From Candidatus Binatia bacterium (lineage in GTDB: Bacteria; Desulfobacterota; Binatia; HRBIN30): a DNA stretch of 64,000 bases. The notes beneath the pieces are model-generated. The model did not search any database and was not told where the DNA came from. It worked only from the letters and a program-made list of their open reading frames with translations. The stretch's first letter is position 1, and every line of letters starts with the position of its first letter. The position numbers were made by a program, and so were the translations under genes. Shown here in pieces: positions 1 through 8,234 of this stretch. The DNA is taken from contig BPIR01000001.1 in NCBI GenBank assembly GCA_026004215.1, forward strand, positions 434,001 through 498,000, in the 5' to 3' direction.

Positions 1-1810
1 GCTCCCTCTCCGCTGGACCAGATCAATCGTCGCCCCCAGCATCGGGCTCGCTCCCGGTAGACTCCGAATGCGAATCACCGACCCGCTCCGCCTCACGGTG
101 ATTCCTCCCCCGAACGTCCCCCGGGGCGTCCGCATCACGTACTGCCGCGTCTGCAGATCGAGCGTCAAACAACTGCCGTTGTCCTGAAGCGTCAACAGGC
201 TCACCCCCAGCCGCGTGTTGCTGAAGGTGCAGGTCACCGTCTCGCCCGCCGCCAGATTGATCGCCGCCTTTCGTTGATCGAGAGTCACGCTTGTCGTGCT
301 GCCGGTCCCACCCGTCACCTGGCAAACGACATTGCTGAAATTCCACCCCGATGGCAAGCTCGTCTCCGTCACCGTGTAGCTGCCCGGAGCCAGCGAGAAC
401 GATCGGCTCCCCGCCCCCGATTGCGTCGTGATCGTAAACGAGCCGCCGTTCGGACCGCTGAAGTTGAACGTCCCGTTGCCGCCCACGGCCACCTTTTGGA
501 TGACTATCGTCCCGACCAAATTAAACGTCGCCCTGCAGCTCTTGTCGGCGTTCATCGTGACGTTGGTCGTCGTGTTGCTGCCCGAACAGTCTCCACCCCA
601 GCCGGCGAAAACCGAGCCTGGATTTGCCGTGGCCATCAATGTGACCATCGTGCCATCGGCGACGCCCTCCGTGCAGTCGCCGCTGGTTGTGCCTGCCGTG
701 CTGGTGCACGAGATCCCGCTGGCGGTGACAGTGCCGTTGCCCGTGCCCGCTCCGGTGATGGTGAGGGTTCGCAAGACGGCGAACGTCGCTGTACAAGTCT
801 TGTCGGCGTTCATCGTGACTGAGCCATCGGTGCAGTCGGCATTCCCCGACCACCCTGCGAAGGTCGAGCCCGAATTGGGCGTCGCCGTGAGGGTGACCAT
901 CGTGCTATCGGCGTAGGACTCTGTGCAATCACTACCACAGTTGATGCCTTCCGGGGTGCTGGTCACTGTGCCGGAGCCAGTGCCGGCCTTGGTGATGGTG
1001 AGAGTTCGCACGACCACCCCCATCGCCTCGAAGGCACCGACATCGCATAAGGCCATACCATCGCCGTCGCCGTCCTGCGGGCGCGCCACCCCGCGCTGGT
1101 CTTCCGACACCGAGTTGCCGTCCACGTCCGTGCAATCGGTAACGGCATCGATGGCCGCACTGCCCGAGAGCAAGGCGTGCGTTTGTGTCGGACCTCCGTT
1201 GTTGCCCAGCGGTACGCCCAGATTTAACGCTGATGTATTGGTGAACCCCGACCCGCAGCTTCCGTCCGTCGCCAGGTTCTTGCCGGTGGCCGCCACGATG
1301 CCGCCGCTGAGGATAGAACAATTCGCGCCCGTCGCACCCGCCGGCACGGTGTTGAGGCCCACAATCGAGTTCTTGACGTTGAAGGTGCTATTGGCAGAGA
1401 TGCTAATCCCGCCACCTCGTATGGCATTGCCGTTGTTAAGAAGCTGGTTTCTTGCGATGGTGACAAAACTGGCATTCACCGTGCCTTCATTCCGGATGCC
1501 GCCGCCTACTCGATCTGCGTTATTACCGGAGAGGGTGCTGTTGCTGAGATTCACGCTGCCATCGGGCGCGTTGCTGATCCCGCCGCCAAAGCCGGCGAAA
1601 TTGCTGGAGAGCGTGCTTTTTTCCATTGCCAGCTCGCCGCTCTGAATCTGGATGCCACCGCCCAAGCCGTTTATACCAGCAACATTCAGGGAAAAGGTAC
1701 TACCGGTGACCACCACCGTGCCCTCTTCGTTGTAGATCCCGCCGCCGCTACCGAAATCCGATCCCGTACCATTTTGAGAAAGAGTGCTGGTGGTGATCGT
1801 CAGGACGCCG
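1..1810 (-). pseudogene. Orphan 3' cassette of a CSLREA/beta-helix surface protein, no start, runs off left edge
   Basis: The minus strand is open from about 1860 to base 1 without a stop, in the same phase as the intact gene at 2020-4425. No ATG, ribosome site or signal peptide precedes it, and two in-frame stops lie upstream (1918-1920, 1861-1863). The first ~248 codons (1810-1067) match the intact gene's beta-helix portion almost base for base. After the shared CDVGA(F/Y)E segment the protein changes: two divergent InlB-like repeats (LTIT.AGTG.GTV, FAGW, MNADK.C.ATF), then a prealbumin-like domain (FNFSGPNGGSF, APGSYTVTE, GWNFSNVVC). The 3' end lies outside the window. It could be a silent alternative C-terminus, a decaying duplicate or an assembly artefact. 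I am confident it is coding-derived and unsure whether it is ever expressed. Confidence 0.7.
1067..1810. repeat. 744-bp direct repeat, copy A
   Basis: Identical to 2900-3643 at an offset of 1833 bp (a multiple of three), except for one base (C at 1118, T at 2951; Gly versus Asp in the minus-strand protein). Homology stops abruptly at 1810/1811. At the other end it fades over a few codons and is lost. This copy lies in the orphan cassette. Confidence 0.95.
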
Positions 1811-2019
1811 GCGACATTGTTCGGGCGCCGAACTTGTCCTTCGCTCTGGCGCCTCGAGACTCATACCGGCCGACATTCGACACGCACGCACACCACGGAA
1901 GCGGCGATGCGCGAGAGTTACACCCCCGCCCCGCCAGTGGCCTTGCCGCAGCTCCCACAGTGGCCCACCCCCGGCGAGCGTGCCGTGCGGGGGCAATCGA
2001 ACCTGCTTGGCAACCTGCA
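1811..2019. other. Non-coding spacer between intact beta-helix gene and orphan cassette
   Basis: On the minus strand this 209-bp stretch follows the TAG stop of the 801-aa gene and has in-frame stops at 1918-1920 and 1861-1863. I see no start codon with a ribosome site for the cassette and no U-tract terminator. A small stem (GTTCGG/CCGAAC, 1818-1832) is the only local structure noticed. Confidence 0.6.
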
Positions 2020-4425
2020 CTAGCCCGGGGACACCAAACCCGCACGCCTGTGGCGGCCGAGGTACCACCAAGCCACGGCCACAAGAACGATCACCGAGCC
2101 CAGGAACCCCCAGCCCGCACCCACTGGCACCGCCGCCGCGTTCGCTAAACCCGGCCCACCCTGATCCACAATCGTGCCGTCGTCCCCCGTATCGTCCCCT
2201 ACCACACCATCGCTCAACGTGAATGCCGCAAACCCCACGGCCGTGTCGAACCCCAAGTCCGCACTGCCGAAAACGACGTTGTGCGGCGCATCGGCAGATA
2301 GCGTGTACACCGCGCTGTTGGCCGCACCCGGCGGGTTCGGCCCGACCTTGACGTAAGCAAACGGTGGGGAAGCCAAACTATCCGTGGCGTGGTAGTAAAT
2401 GGTCACACGCGCGCTCTCGCACCCAGGCAATTCGAAGGCCAGCGCACCGAACGGCAGGTGAAATCCGGGCGGGGCGAGTCTCACAGCCATCAGCTTGCGA
2501 ATCGGGCAAGAGACATCGGTGACCATTGTTTGATAGCCACCGCCACTGGCCCCCGGCAGCGAGGCGACGTTGGCCTGCCGCCGATCCGCTGTGCCATCGC
2601 CATTTCCGTCGCCTCCGTTCGGGCCGGCGTCTTCCACAACATCGGGCACACCATCGCCGTCGAGGTCGGCCGGAGTGGGCGTCAGCGTCAACGTCGGAGT
2701 TGGAGTTGGCGTGGCGCTCGCAGTGGGCGTGGGCGACACCGTCGGACTGAACGTCGGCGTGGAGGTCGGACTGACGCTTGGGCTGAACGTCGCAGTGAGT
2801 GTCGGTGTGCCCGTCGGGCTGAGCGTCGGCGTCGGACTCAGGGCTGCCAGCGGCCCGCTTTCGTAAGCGCCTACGTCGCACAACGCCGTACTATCGCCAT
2901 CGCCGTCCTGCGGGCGCGCCACCCCGCGCTGGTCTTCCGACACCGAGTTGTCGTCCACGTCCGTGCAATCGGTAACGGCATCGATGGCCGCACTGCCCGA
3001 GAGCAAGGCGTGCGTTTGTGTCGGACCTCCGTTGTTGCCCAGCGGTACGCCCAGATTTAACGCTGATGTATTGGTGAACCCCGACCCGCAGCTTCCGTCC
3101 GTCGCCAGGTTCTTGCCGGTGGCCGCCACGATGCCGCCGCTGAGGATAGAACAATTCGCGCCCGTCGCACCCGCCGGCACGGTGTTGAGGCCCACAATCG
3201 AGTTCTTGACGTTGAAGGTGCTATTGGCAGAGATGCTAATCCCGCCACCTCGTATGGCATTGCCGTTGTTAAGAAGCTGGTTTCTTGCGATGGTGACAAA
3301 ACTGGCATTCACCGTGCCTTCATTCCGGATGCCGCCGCCTACTCGATCTGCGTTATTACCGGAGAGGGTGCTGTTGCTGAGATTCACGCTGCCATCGGGC
3401 GCGTTGCTGATCCCGCCGCCAAAGCCGGCGAAATTGCTGGAGAGCGTGCTTTTTTCCATTGCCAGCTCGCCGCTCTGAATCTGGATGCCACCGCCCAAGC
3501 CGTTTATACCAGCAACATTCAGGGAAAAGGTACTACCGGTGACCACCACCGTGCCCTCTTCGTTGTAGATCCCGCCGCCGCTACCGAAATCCGATCCCGT
3601 ACCATTTTGAGAAAGAGTGCTGGTGGTGATCGTCAGGACGCCGTCGTTCCAGATACCGCCACCGTCGCCCGCGTTTGCAGTATTCTCCGAGAGTTGGCTG
3701 CTCACCACGTCTAGCCTGTCGCTATTGAGAATACCGCCGCCCCTTTCCTCCGCGCGGTTGACCTTGATTGTACTGTTGATCACGGTCACCGAACCGACGA
3801 AATTGAAGATGCCACCGCCGTCTCCCGCCGCACGATTGCCCTCCAGGTTACTCCCCGTGATGACTACGGTGCCTTCGTTGTAAATGCCACCGCCGTCGTC
3901 GTCGGGAGACTCGTCGTTATCTGCGCAGCCGTTTTTCACCGTCACGTCTTGCAGCGTGAGACTGCCCTCGTCCAGCACCTGGAAGATGCGGAATTCGCCC
4001 CTCTCGTTGTCGCCACTCGGGGTACAGGCGGAAGCCCGTTGGATGGTCGCCCCGTTGCCGGAAATGGTGATGGTGCTGCCGCTCCTGACATCCAGGTCGT
4101 CCTCGGCCGCCGCGTCCTCATTTCCCGCCGCGCTATCGAGCGAGAGCGTGTAGGTCGCGCTCGACTGAAGCACAATCGTGTCCGCGCCACTCGCACTTCC
4201 GCTCGCACAATCATCGTTGTCGGCCTGTCCGTCCGTCGTGTCGTTTGCATTCCGAATCGCCTCGCGCAGGGTGCATTCTCCATCGTCAGCGATCACGTCT
4301 GCCGTGCTGGTGACACTGATCGTGGCGGCCAGTGCCGGCAGGGTCCCTGACACGATCCAACACAGAAGCAAGAGACCCAAGCCTAGCTCCGTTCGCAAGG
4401 AGACCCGATCGAATCGCCTCGACAT
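2020..4425 (-). CDS. CSLREA-domain right-handed beta-helix surface protein
   Basis: 801 aa. Residues 1-33 form a Sec signal peptide. The CSLREA-type motif (GECTLREAIRNAN, about residues 50-62) follows. A long right-handed beta-helix with many GGGI.N / S.TLS.N rungs ends at a CDVGAYE segment of the choice-of-anchor type. A Thr/Pro/Ser-rich linker comes next, then a DLDGDGVPDVVEDAG calcium-loop-like stretch, a globular C-terminal domain, and a final hydrophobic helix followed by RHRR. That tail resembles tripartite envelope-sorting signals (IPTL-CTERM-like). Family members are secreted or surface proteins of uncertain role, possibly adhesins. The ATG at 4425 is preceded by GGAGGG, which lies in a hairpin (separate entry). 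The middle of the gene is duplicated downstream. Confidence 0.85.
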   Translation of the reverse strand: MSRRFDRVSLRTELGLGLLLLCWIVSGTLPALAATISVTSTADVIADDGECTLREAIRNANDTTDGQADNDDCASGSASGADTIVLQSSATYTLSLDSAAGNEDAAAEDDLDVRSGSTITISGNGATIQRASACTPSGDNERGEFRIFQVLDEGSLTLQDVTVKNGCADNDESPDDDGGGIYNEGTVVITGSNLEGNRAAGDGGGIFNFVGSVTVINSTIKVNRAEERGGGILNSDRLDVVSSQLSENTANAGDGGGIWNDGVLTITTSTLSQNGTGSDFGSGGGIYNEEGTVVVTGSTFSLNVAGINGLGGGIQIQSGELAMEKSTLSSNFAGFGGGISNAPDGSVNLSNSTLSGNNADRVGGGIRNEGTVNASFVTIARNQLLNNGNAIRGGGISISANSTFNVKNSIVGLNTVPAGATGANCSILSGGIVAATGKNLATDGSCGSGFTNTSALNLGVPLGNNGGPTQTHALLSGSAAIDAVTDCTDVDDNSVSEDQRGVARPQDGDGDSTALCDVGAYESGPLAALSPTPTLSPTGTPTLTATFSPSVSPTSTPTFSPTVSPTPTASATPTPTPTLTLTPTPADLDGDGVPDVVEDAGPNGGDGNGDGTADRRQANVASLPGASGGGYQTMVTDVSCPIRKLMAVRLAPPGFHLPFGALAFELPGCESARVTIYYHATDSLASPPFAYVKVGPNPPGAANSAVYTLSADAPHNVVFGSADLGFDTAVGFAAFTLSDGVVGDDTGDDGTIVDQGGPGLANAAAVPVGAGWGFLGSVIVLVAVAWWYLGRHRRAGLVSPG
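2675..2845 (-). repeat. Thr/Pro-rich linker repeat
   Basis: Short imperfect reiterations encoding TPT/SPT units (minus strand), separating the beta-helix from the C-terminal domain. The DNA is GTCGG-rich on the plus strand. Such low-complexity tracts can change length by slippage. Confidence 0.7.
2900..3643. repeat. 744-bp direct repeat, copy B
   Basis: Partner of 1067-1810, inside the intact beta-helix gene. Same orientation and same reading phase, so recombination between the copies would join the intact N-terminus to the orphan C-terminus in frame and remove 1833 bp. Confidence 0.95.
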
Positions 4426-4431
4426 AGGCTA

Positions 4432-4459
4432 CCACCCTCCTTCCTGCGATGGAGGGTGG
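4432..4459 (-). promoter_or_regulatory. Hairpin overlapping the Shine-Dalgarno of the beta-helix gene
   Basis: Read on the minus strand, CCACCCTCC (4459-4451), a 10-nt loop, and GGAGGGTGG (4440-4432) form a perfect 9-bp stem. The right arm contains the purine-rich ribosome site, six bases upstream of the ATG at 4425. In the folded mRNA the ribosome site would be paired, which suggests translational control. The pairing is seen directly; the regulation is inferred. Confidence 0.5.
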
Positions 4460-5660
4460 AGGCGCCGTCCCAGCGCTGATCAACCGGAGCTAGCTTTCAC
4501 CCGGCCACCACGGTTAGGAACACCAGGATTTTGCTTTCCGGCGGCTATGCACCGCAAGCCCGGCGAAGTCAAGCATGCGGCCTCCAGGAAGCCGTTGTTC
4601 CCTCGCCTACCGACTTGAGCGGCCGCGGGTGGCACATTGGAAGTCGTGCGCCACCCCGTTGTCAGCTCGCGGCGGGTTGCCGGCAAACAGCAGCAAGGGC
4701 GTGGCCGGGCCTCCCCAAAGGAGCGGCGGGCGCATCGCCGCACCCGACTCAACTGGTGCGTCTGAGGTACACAGCCGTTCTCGAGCTCTTAGCGCTTGGC
4801 CGCCCGCAGCAAGGGCGAGGCATTGTTTCGGACGCCCGCAGCCGTAAACGCGTTCTCCAACAAACTGGGCTAGCGTGATCGCTCCGTTGCACCTCATCTG
4901 ACCGGAGCTTCCGCCGGCAACGCCACATCGGGACGCAATGCCCCGGCACCCTACAACGCGCGGATGCCCCCGAGCGCGGTGAGCCATCCAGTGCGGCCAA
5001 AGCCCCGCGGAAGCTTGGCCCGGAACCTCCGCGGCGCTCCACCTCGCTGCACGAGATCACCCCCCTGCCGTGCTTAAAACATCCGAGGCAAGATCAGCCT
5101 CCCTCGCATGTCCCGATGCTCGCCAGCCCGCGCTCCGTTGCCACGGATCTGCTTTCGGTTGGCCACCCACTCGCTCGTTACGGGCGCGGACGGCGTAGCA
5201 CGAGGCATTGTCTCCCCGCTGCGCGTGCCCGCGGCTTCGTTCGTATTCGCCTCCGAAGTGGCCAGTGCTTAGCGTGCGTCGCCTGCCGAGCAGGACGGCG
5301 ATGGGCGTGAGGCAAAGTGCATCGCCAACGACGTGAGAACCCGCTGGCGCGCAAAACCTGTGGGGGGCACCCTACTATCGCACGCGCAAGAGGCTCCGCA
5401 GCAAAATGTCTCACTCATGGGGTTCTTGCGAGGATGGCCCCACGAGGGCAACTCGCGAACTCTTTGCACCTCACCTGAGACAGTTTCGCCGAGTACTCGA
5501 TATCTTGCCCTTGCGCAGGAGCTCGCGCAGCGAGTCGAAACGGGACACCTCGCCCTCCAACCCCGCGCCGGCCAGCAAGAAGGTGGAAAGTGCAAGATCA
5601 TCGGTCTTGCGGCTCTGCGATGCGCCGGAATGCCGGCTGTCCTGTACGACGACTTGAGCT
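4460..5660. other. 1.2-kb stretch with no recognisable gene
   Basis: Short reading frames exist in several phases, but none shows a recognisable domain, signal peptide or convincing ribosome site, and they overlap one another. The plus frame 5333-6121 runs antisense through the acyltransferase gene. No tRNA, terminator or long repeat was noticed. It may contain upstream control of the beta-helix gene, decayed coding DNA or an uncatalogued RNA. Confidence 0.5.
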
Positions 5661-6629
5661 TCACACGCGGGCTTGCGTCGAAGCCTCACCGGGTGGGCGG
5701 GTTTTCCAGCGCCGGTGGAACCAAATCCACTGTTCGGGATATCTTCGAATCATCTCTTCAATCGCCCGGCTGCATCGCTGCGTGTTTTCCACCAGATCTC
5801 CCTCGGCATTGCCGGTGTGAACGAGCTCGATGGGATCGAGCACTTCGACCACGTGCCGATCGCTCTCACCCACCCGGCGCAGGAACACCGGCACGATCGG
5901 AGCCCCCGCATGTTCGGCTAAGCGGACCGGCCCCGTGGTCGTGCATGCGGGCTTCCCGAAGAAGTCCACGAACACGCCAAAGCTGTACCGTTGGTTCTGA
6001 TCAGCCGGTATCGCCAGAATGCCCCCTGAACGCAGAACGCGCAGCGCTTCTTTGGCGGCGGCTTTTTTCGCGATGGACCGTGTACCCGCGCGGGCTCGCC
6101 AGCGAATCAGCCACTCGTTGACGAACGGATTCCTCATGGGCCGGTGGATCAAGGTAACTGGCACCCCGAGCAGGCCGTGAATATGTGCAAGGAGCTCCCA
6201 GTTGCCAAAGTGGGCGGTGAGTACCACCAAACCTTGGCCTTCCGGCCGCTGAATAGCGGCCTGCCACCGTGCCGGGTCGGCAATTTGAACGTAGTTGCGC
6301 ACAGTCTCGGGGGTGAGATGGCCGAAATGGCACACCTCCGCAGCCATGCGTCCGAGATTGCGCGCGGCGGCGCGAAGAATTCGGCGATGCTCCTCCGGGC
6401 GCCGTTCGGGAAATGCCCAACTAAGGTGCGTGAGCCCTGCTTTGCGTAACGGCCAGGCGATGAAGTAAGCAAGCGCGCCCAGCCATGCTCCTAACCGCAC
6501 CGCCCACGGACGCGGCAGCGCGGCAAACATGCCGACCGCAGCGCGAAACGCCAAGTATTCCAAGCGATTGCGCACGTCTCTCCAAGTGTTCTCCGGTCGG
6601 ATGCACGGGGCAGCATCGACGGTTCTCAC
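5661..6629 (-). CDS. LpxL/HtrB-family lipid A acyltransferase homologue (first copy)
   Basis: 322 aa. Members transfer a secondary acyl chain to Kdo-lipid A (or a similar inner-membrane acceptor) from acyl-ACP or acyl-CoA. Seen here: a hydrophobic N-terminal segment (about 35-60), the catalytic H-x4-E motif in AHFGNWEL, ADQNQ in the middle, and the family C-terminal signature PEQWIWFHRRWKTRP. It starts at GTG 6629, sharing bases with the TGA of the upstream ferritin-like gene (GTGA), so the two are probably translationally coupled. It is the last gene of the Kdo operon. The exact acyl donor and acceptor cannot be told, and other acyltransferase roles remain possible. Confidence 0.85.
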   Translation of the reverse strand: MRTVDAAPCIRPENTWRDVRNRLEYLAFRAAVGMFAALPRPWAVRLGAWLGALAYFIAWPLRKAGLTHLSWAFPERRPEEHRRILRAAARNLGRMAAEVCHFGHLTPETVRNYVQIADPARWQAAIQRPEGQGLVVLTAHFGNWELLAHIHGLLGVPVTLIHRPMRNPFVNEWLIRWRARAGTRSIAKKAAAKEALRVLRSGGILAIPADQNQRYSFGVFVDFFGKPACTTTGPVRLAEHAGAPIVPVFLRRVGESDRHVVEVLDPIELVHTGNAEGDLVENTQRCSRAIEEMIRRYPEQWIWFHRRWKTRPPGEASTQARV

Positions 6630-7183
6630 GAAGCGGATGCTGCGCCAAACACTGCTCTCTCCTTTGCGAGCAGCTCCTCGTAGGCGAGGCGGTCAATTTC
6701 TTGGTACCGCTCGAGCGCAGCGCGCATCTGATCCTCGGCACCCATCTCGCGAGCCAGCTCCTCGAGCTTGTTGCGGACCCAGGAAATATGCCACTTTTCG
6801 TCCTTGGTGACCTCGTGCAAGACCGCGCGGGTTTCTGGGTCCACATCAGGCCGCTGTGCGTGTTCTTGATACCGTTGGAACGCTCGCTCTTCGACCACCA
6901 CAGTAAGGGCGAGGATATCGATCAAGTTTCGCGGCACCGCCCGCAGCCCAATTCGGCGTTGGTAACCGTCGTCCACCTTTACCGGCTCACCACCCAAGTC
7001 TTTGATTCTCTTGGTCCAAAGCCATGCGTGGCGGGTTTCATCCGCCAAGTGCAACGAAAGCTTCGTCTGCGACTCCGGATCGTCCAAGTGCGAGAGCAGT
7101 CGAAACAGCAAGTTCGCACCGCGGAGTTCGGCATCGCGGTAATAGCTCATCAAAAGCACCAGACGTTGGTCCACTTGCGTCAC
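6626..7183 (-). CDS. Ferritin-like (putative diiron) protein
   Basis: 185 aa, almost wholly alpha-helical by composition. Paired carboxylate/histidine motifs fit a ferritin-like four-helix bundle: an early Glu (DAELRGANLL), DETRHAW (ExxH-like), VVEERAF and KDEKWH (second ExxH-like). Such proteins can be diiron oxygenases/hydroxylases, rubrerythrin-like proteins or stress proteins; the specific reaction is unknown. It sits between two LpxL-like acyltransferases and overlaps the start of the downstream one by GTGA, so a role in modifying lipid A or another acylated lipid is an inference from context. No signal peptide or membrane segment is seen, so it should be cytoplasmic. Confidence 0.7.
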   Translation of the reverse strand: MTQVDQRLVLLMSYYRDAELRGANLLFRLLSHLDDPESQTKLSLHLADETRHAWLWTKRIKDLGGEPVKVDDGYQRRIGLRAVPRNLIDILALTVVVEERAFQRYQEHAQRPDVDPETRAVLHEVTKDEKWHISWVRNKLEELAREMGAEDQMRAALERYQEIDRLAYEELLAKERAVFGAASAS

Positions 7184-7229
7184 CTTGCACGCCTCCTTCT
7201 TGCCTTACCACCAGCCCGCACCGCCGTGT

Positions 7230-8216
7230 CTAGGCCCCCGCTTCATATGGTAAGGTGGCGTCAGGGTCAAGGTTTGGGATGGGACTGCGCCGCCAGCGAC
7301 GGTGCCACCAAACCCACTCTGCTGGGTTGGCACGGATCTGCTCTTCGAGGCTGCGATTCAGGGCCGCGGTCAGCGCCCGGATTCGTTCTCGAAGCGGCAG
7401 GGTGGCATTCGGATAGAGGGGTGCCCGTACGCGCACCCGCCAGCGGAGCTTGCCGTCTCGCTGGATGAACACCGGAACTGCCGGCAGTTCGCGCCTGACG
7501 GCGAGGGCTGCAGCAGCCACAGGGGTGCGCGCGAGGCGGCCAAAAAATGGGACAGAGATGGAAGGCACGTGCGTGTCTTGGTCAATCAGCATGGCGAGAA
7601 TGCCATTGGTTTTCAGCACGCGCAGGATCGCTCGTGCCGCTTCCGGGCTTTCGCGCACGATGGTTTCCACACCTTGGCGGCGCCGCCACTCCACGATCAT
7701 TTGGTGCAGCCGCGGCACGTACACACGCCGAGCGATTGCGGACACGGGGATCCCGCGCCACGCAAAATAGGCAGCAAGTAGCTCCCAGTTCCCGATGTGG
7801 CCGGTTACGGCGATACACCCATGCCCAGCACGGAGAACTTCGTCGAGGTGTTCTTGGCCTTCCAGCACAAACAGCTCGTCCCGCCGGGTGCGGATCTCCT
7901 CGATCTTTGCGAGCTCACAAAACGCACGGCCGAAGTTGGCAAACGCGGCACGCAGGATGCGCTCCCGGCTGCCGGGTGGCAGCACGTCTCCAAAAGTCCA
8001 CTCCAAATGCCGCCGGGCGAGACGCCGAGTGCCAGGAAGCACAAAATACGCCGCGTGCCCCATGCGCTCGCCAAGCCAAAGCGCCGTTTCGAGGTCGAGG
8101 CGGTCCACAAGCCAAAGCGCGAGTTCCACGCCCCCGACCAGCAAGCGACCCTTCAACGCTTTCCAGCGCCGGCGCAGTTTTGGCCAGCGAACGAACCAAC
8201 GTGACCCGCGTGCCAT
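7230..8216 (-). CDS. LpxL/HtrB-family lipid A acyltransferase homologue (second copy)
   Basis: 328 aa. Same family as 5661-6629 but clearly diverged. The H-x4-E motif is in TGHIGNWEL, the LIDQD motif lies mid-protein, and NPAEWVWWHRRW near the end matches the family signature. A hydrophobic segment near residues 25-60 suggests inner-membrane attachment. It starts at ATG 8216, 18 bases after the kpsF-like stop, inside the Kdo operon. Two paralogues in one operon suggest two secondary acylations or different chain lengths, as for LpxL and LpxM, but substrate cannot be read from sequence. Confidence 0.85.
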   Translation of the reverse strand: MARGSRWFVRWPKLRRRWKALKGRLLVGGVELALWLVDRLDLETALWLGERMGHAAYFVLPGTRRLARRHLEWTFGDVLPPGSRERILRAAFANFGRAFCELAKIEEIRTRRDELFVLEGQEHLDEVLRAGHGCIAVTGHIGNWELLAAYFAWRGIPVSAIARRVYVPRLHQMIVEWRRRQGVETIVRESPEAARAILRVLKTNGILAMLIDQDTHVPSISVPFFGRLARTPVAAAALAVRRELPAVPVFIQRDGKLRWRVRVRAPLYPNATLPLRERIRALTAALNRSLEEQIRANPAEWVWWHRRWRRSPIPNLDPDATLPYEAGA

Positions 8217-8234
8217 CGCCTGTCGCCGACCGCC

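Noticed and set aside
1985..2025. tRNA-Gly-like fragment (TTGGCAA and a TTCGA core on the minus strand)
   Set aside because: No variable loop, acceptor stem or complete cloverleaf; overlaps the stop of the beta-helix gene.
2675..2845. Short repeats resembling a CRISPR
   Set aside because: No fixed repeat/spacer pattern; it encodes a Thr/Pro linker.
5333..6121. Long plus-strand reading frame
   Set aside because: It runs antisense through the acyltransferase gene, which has clear family motifs.
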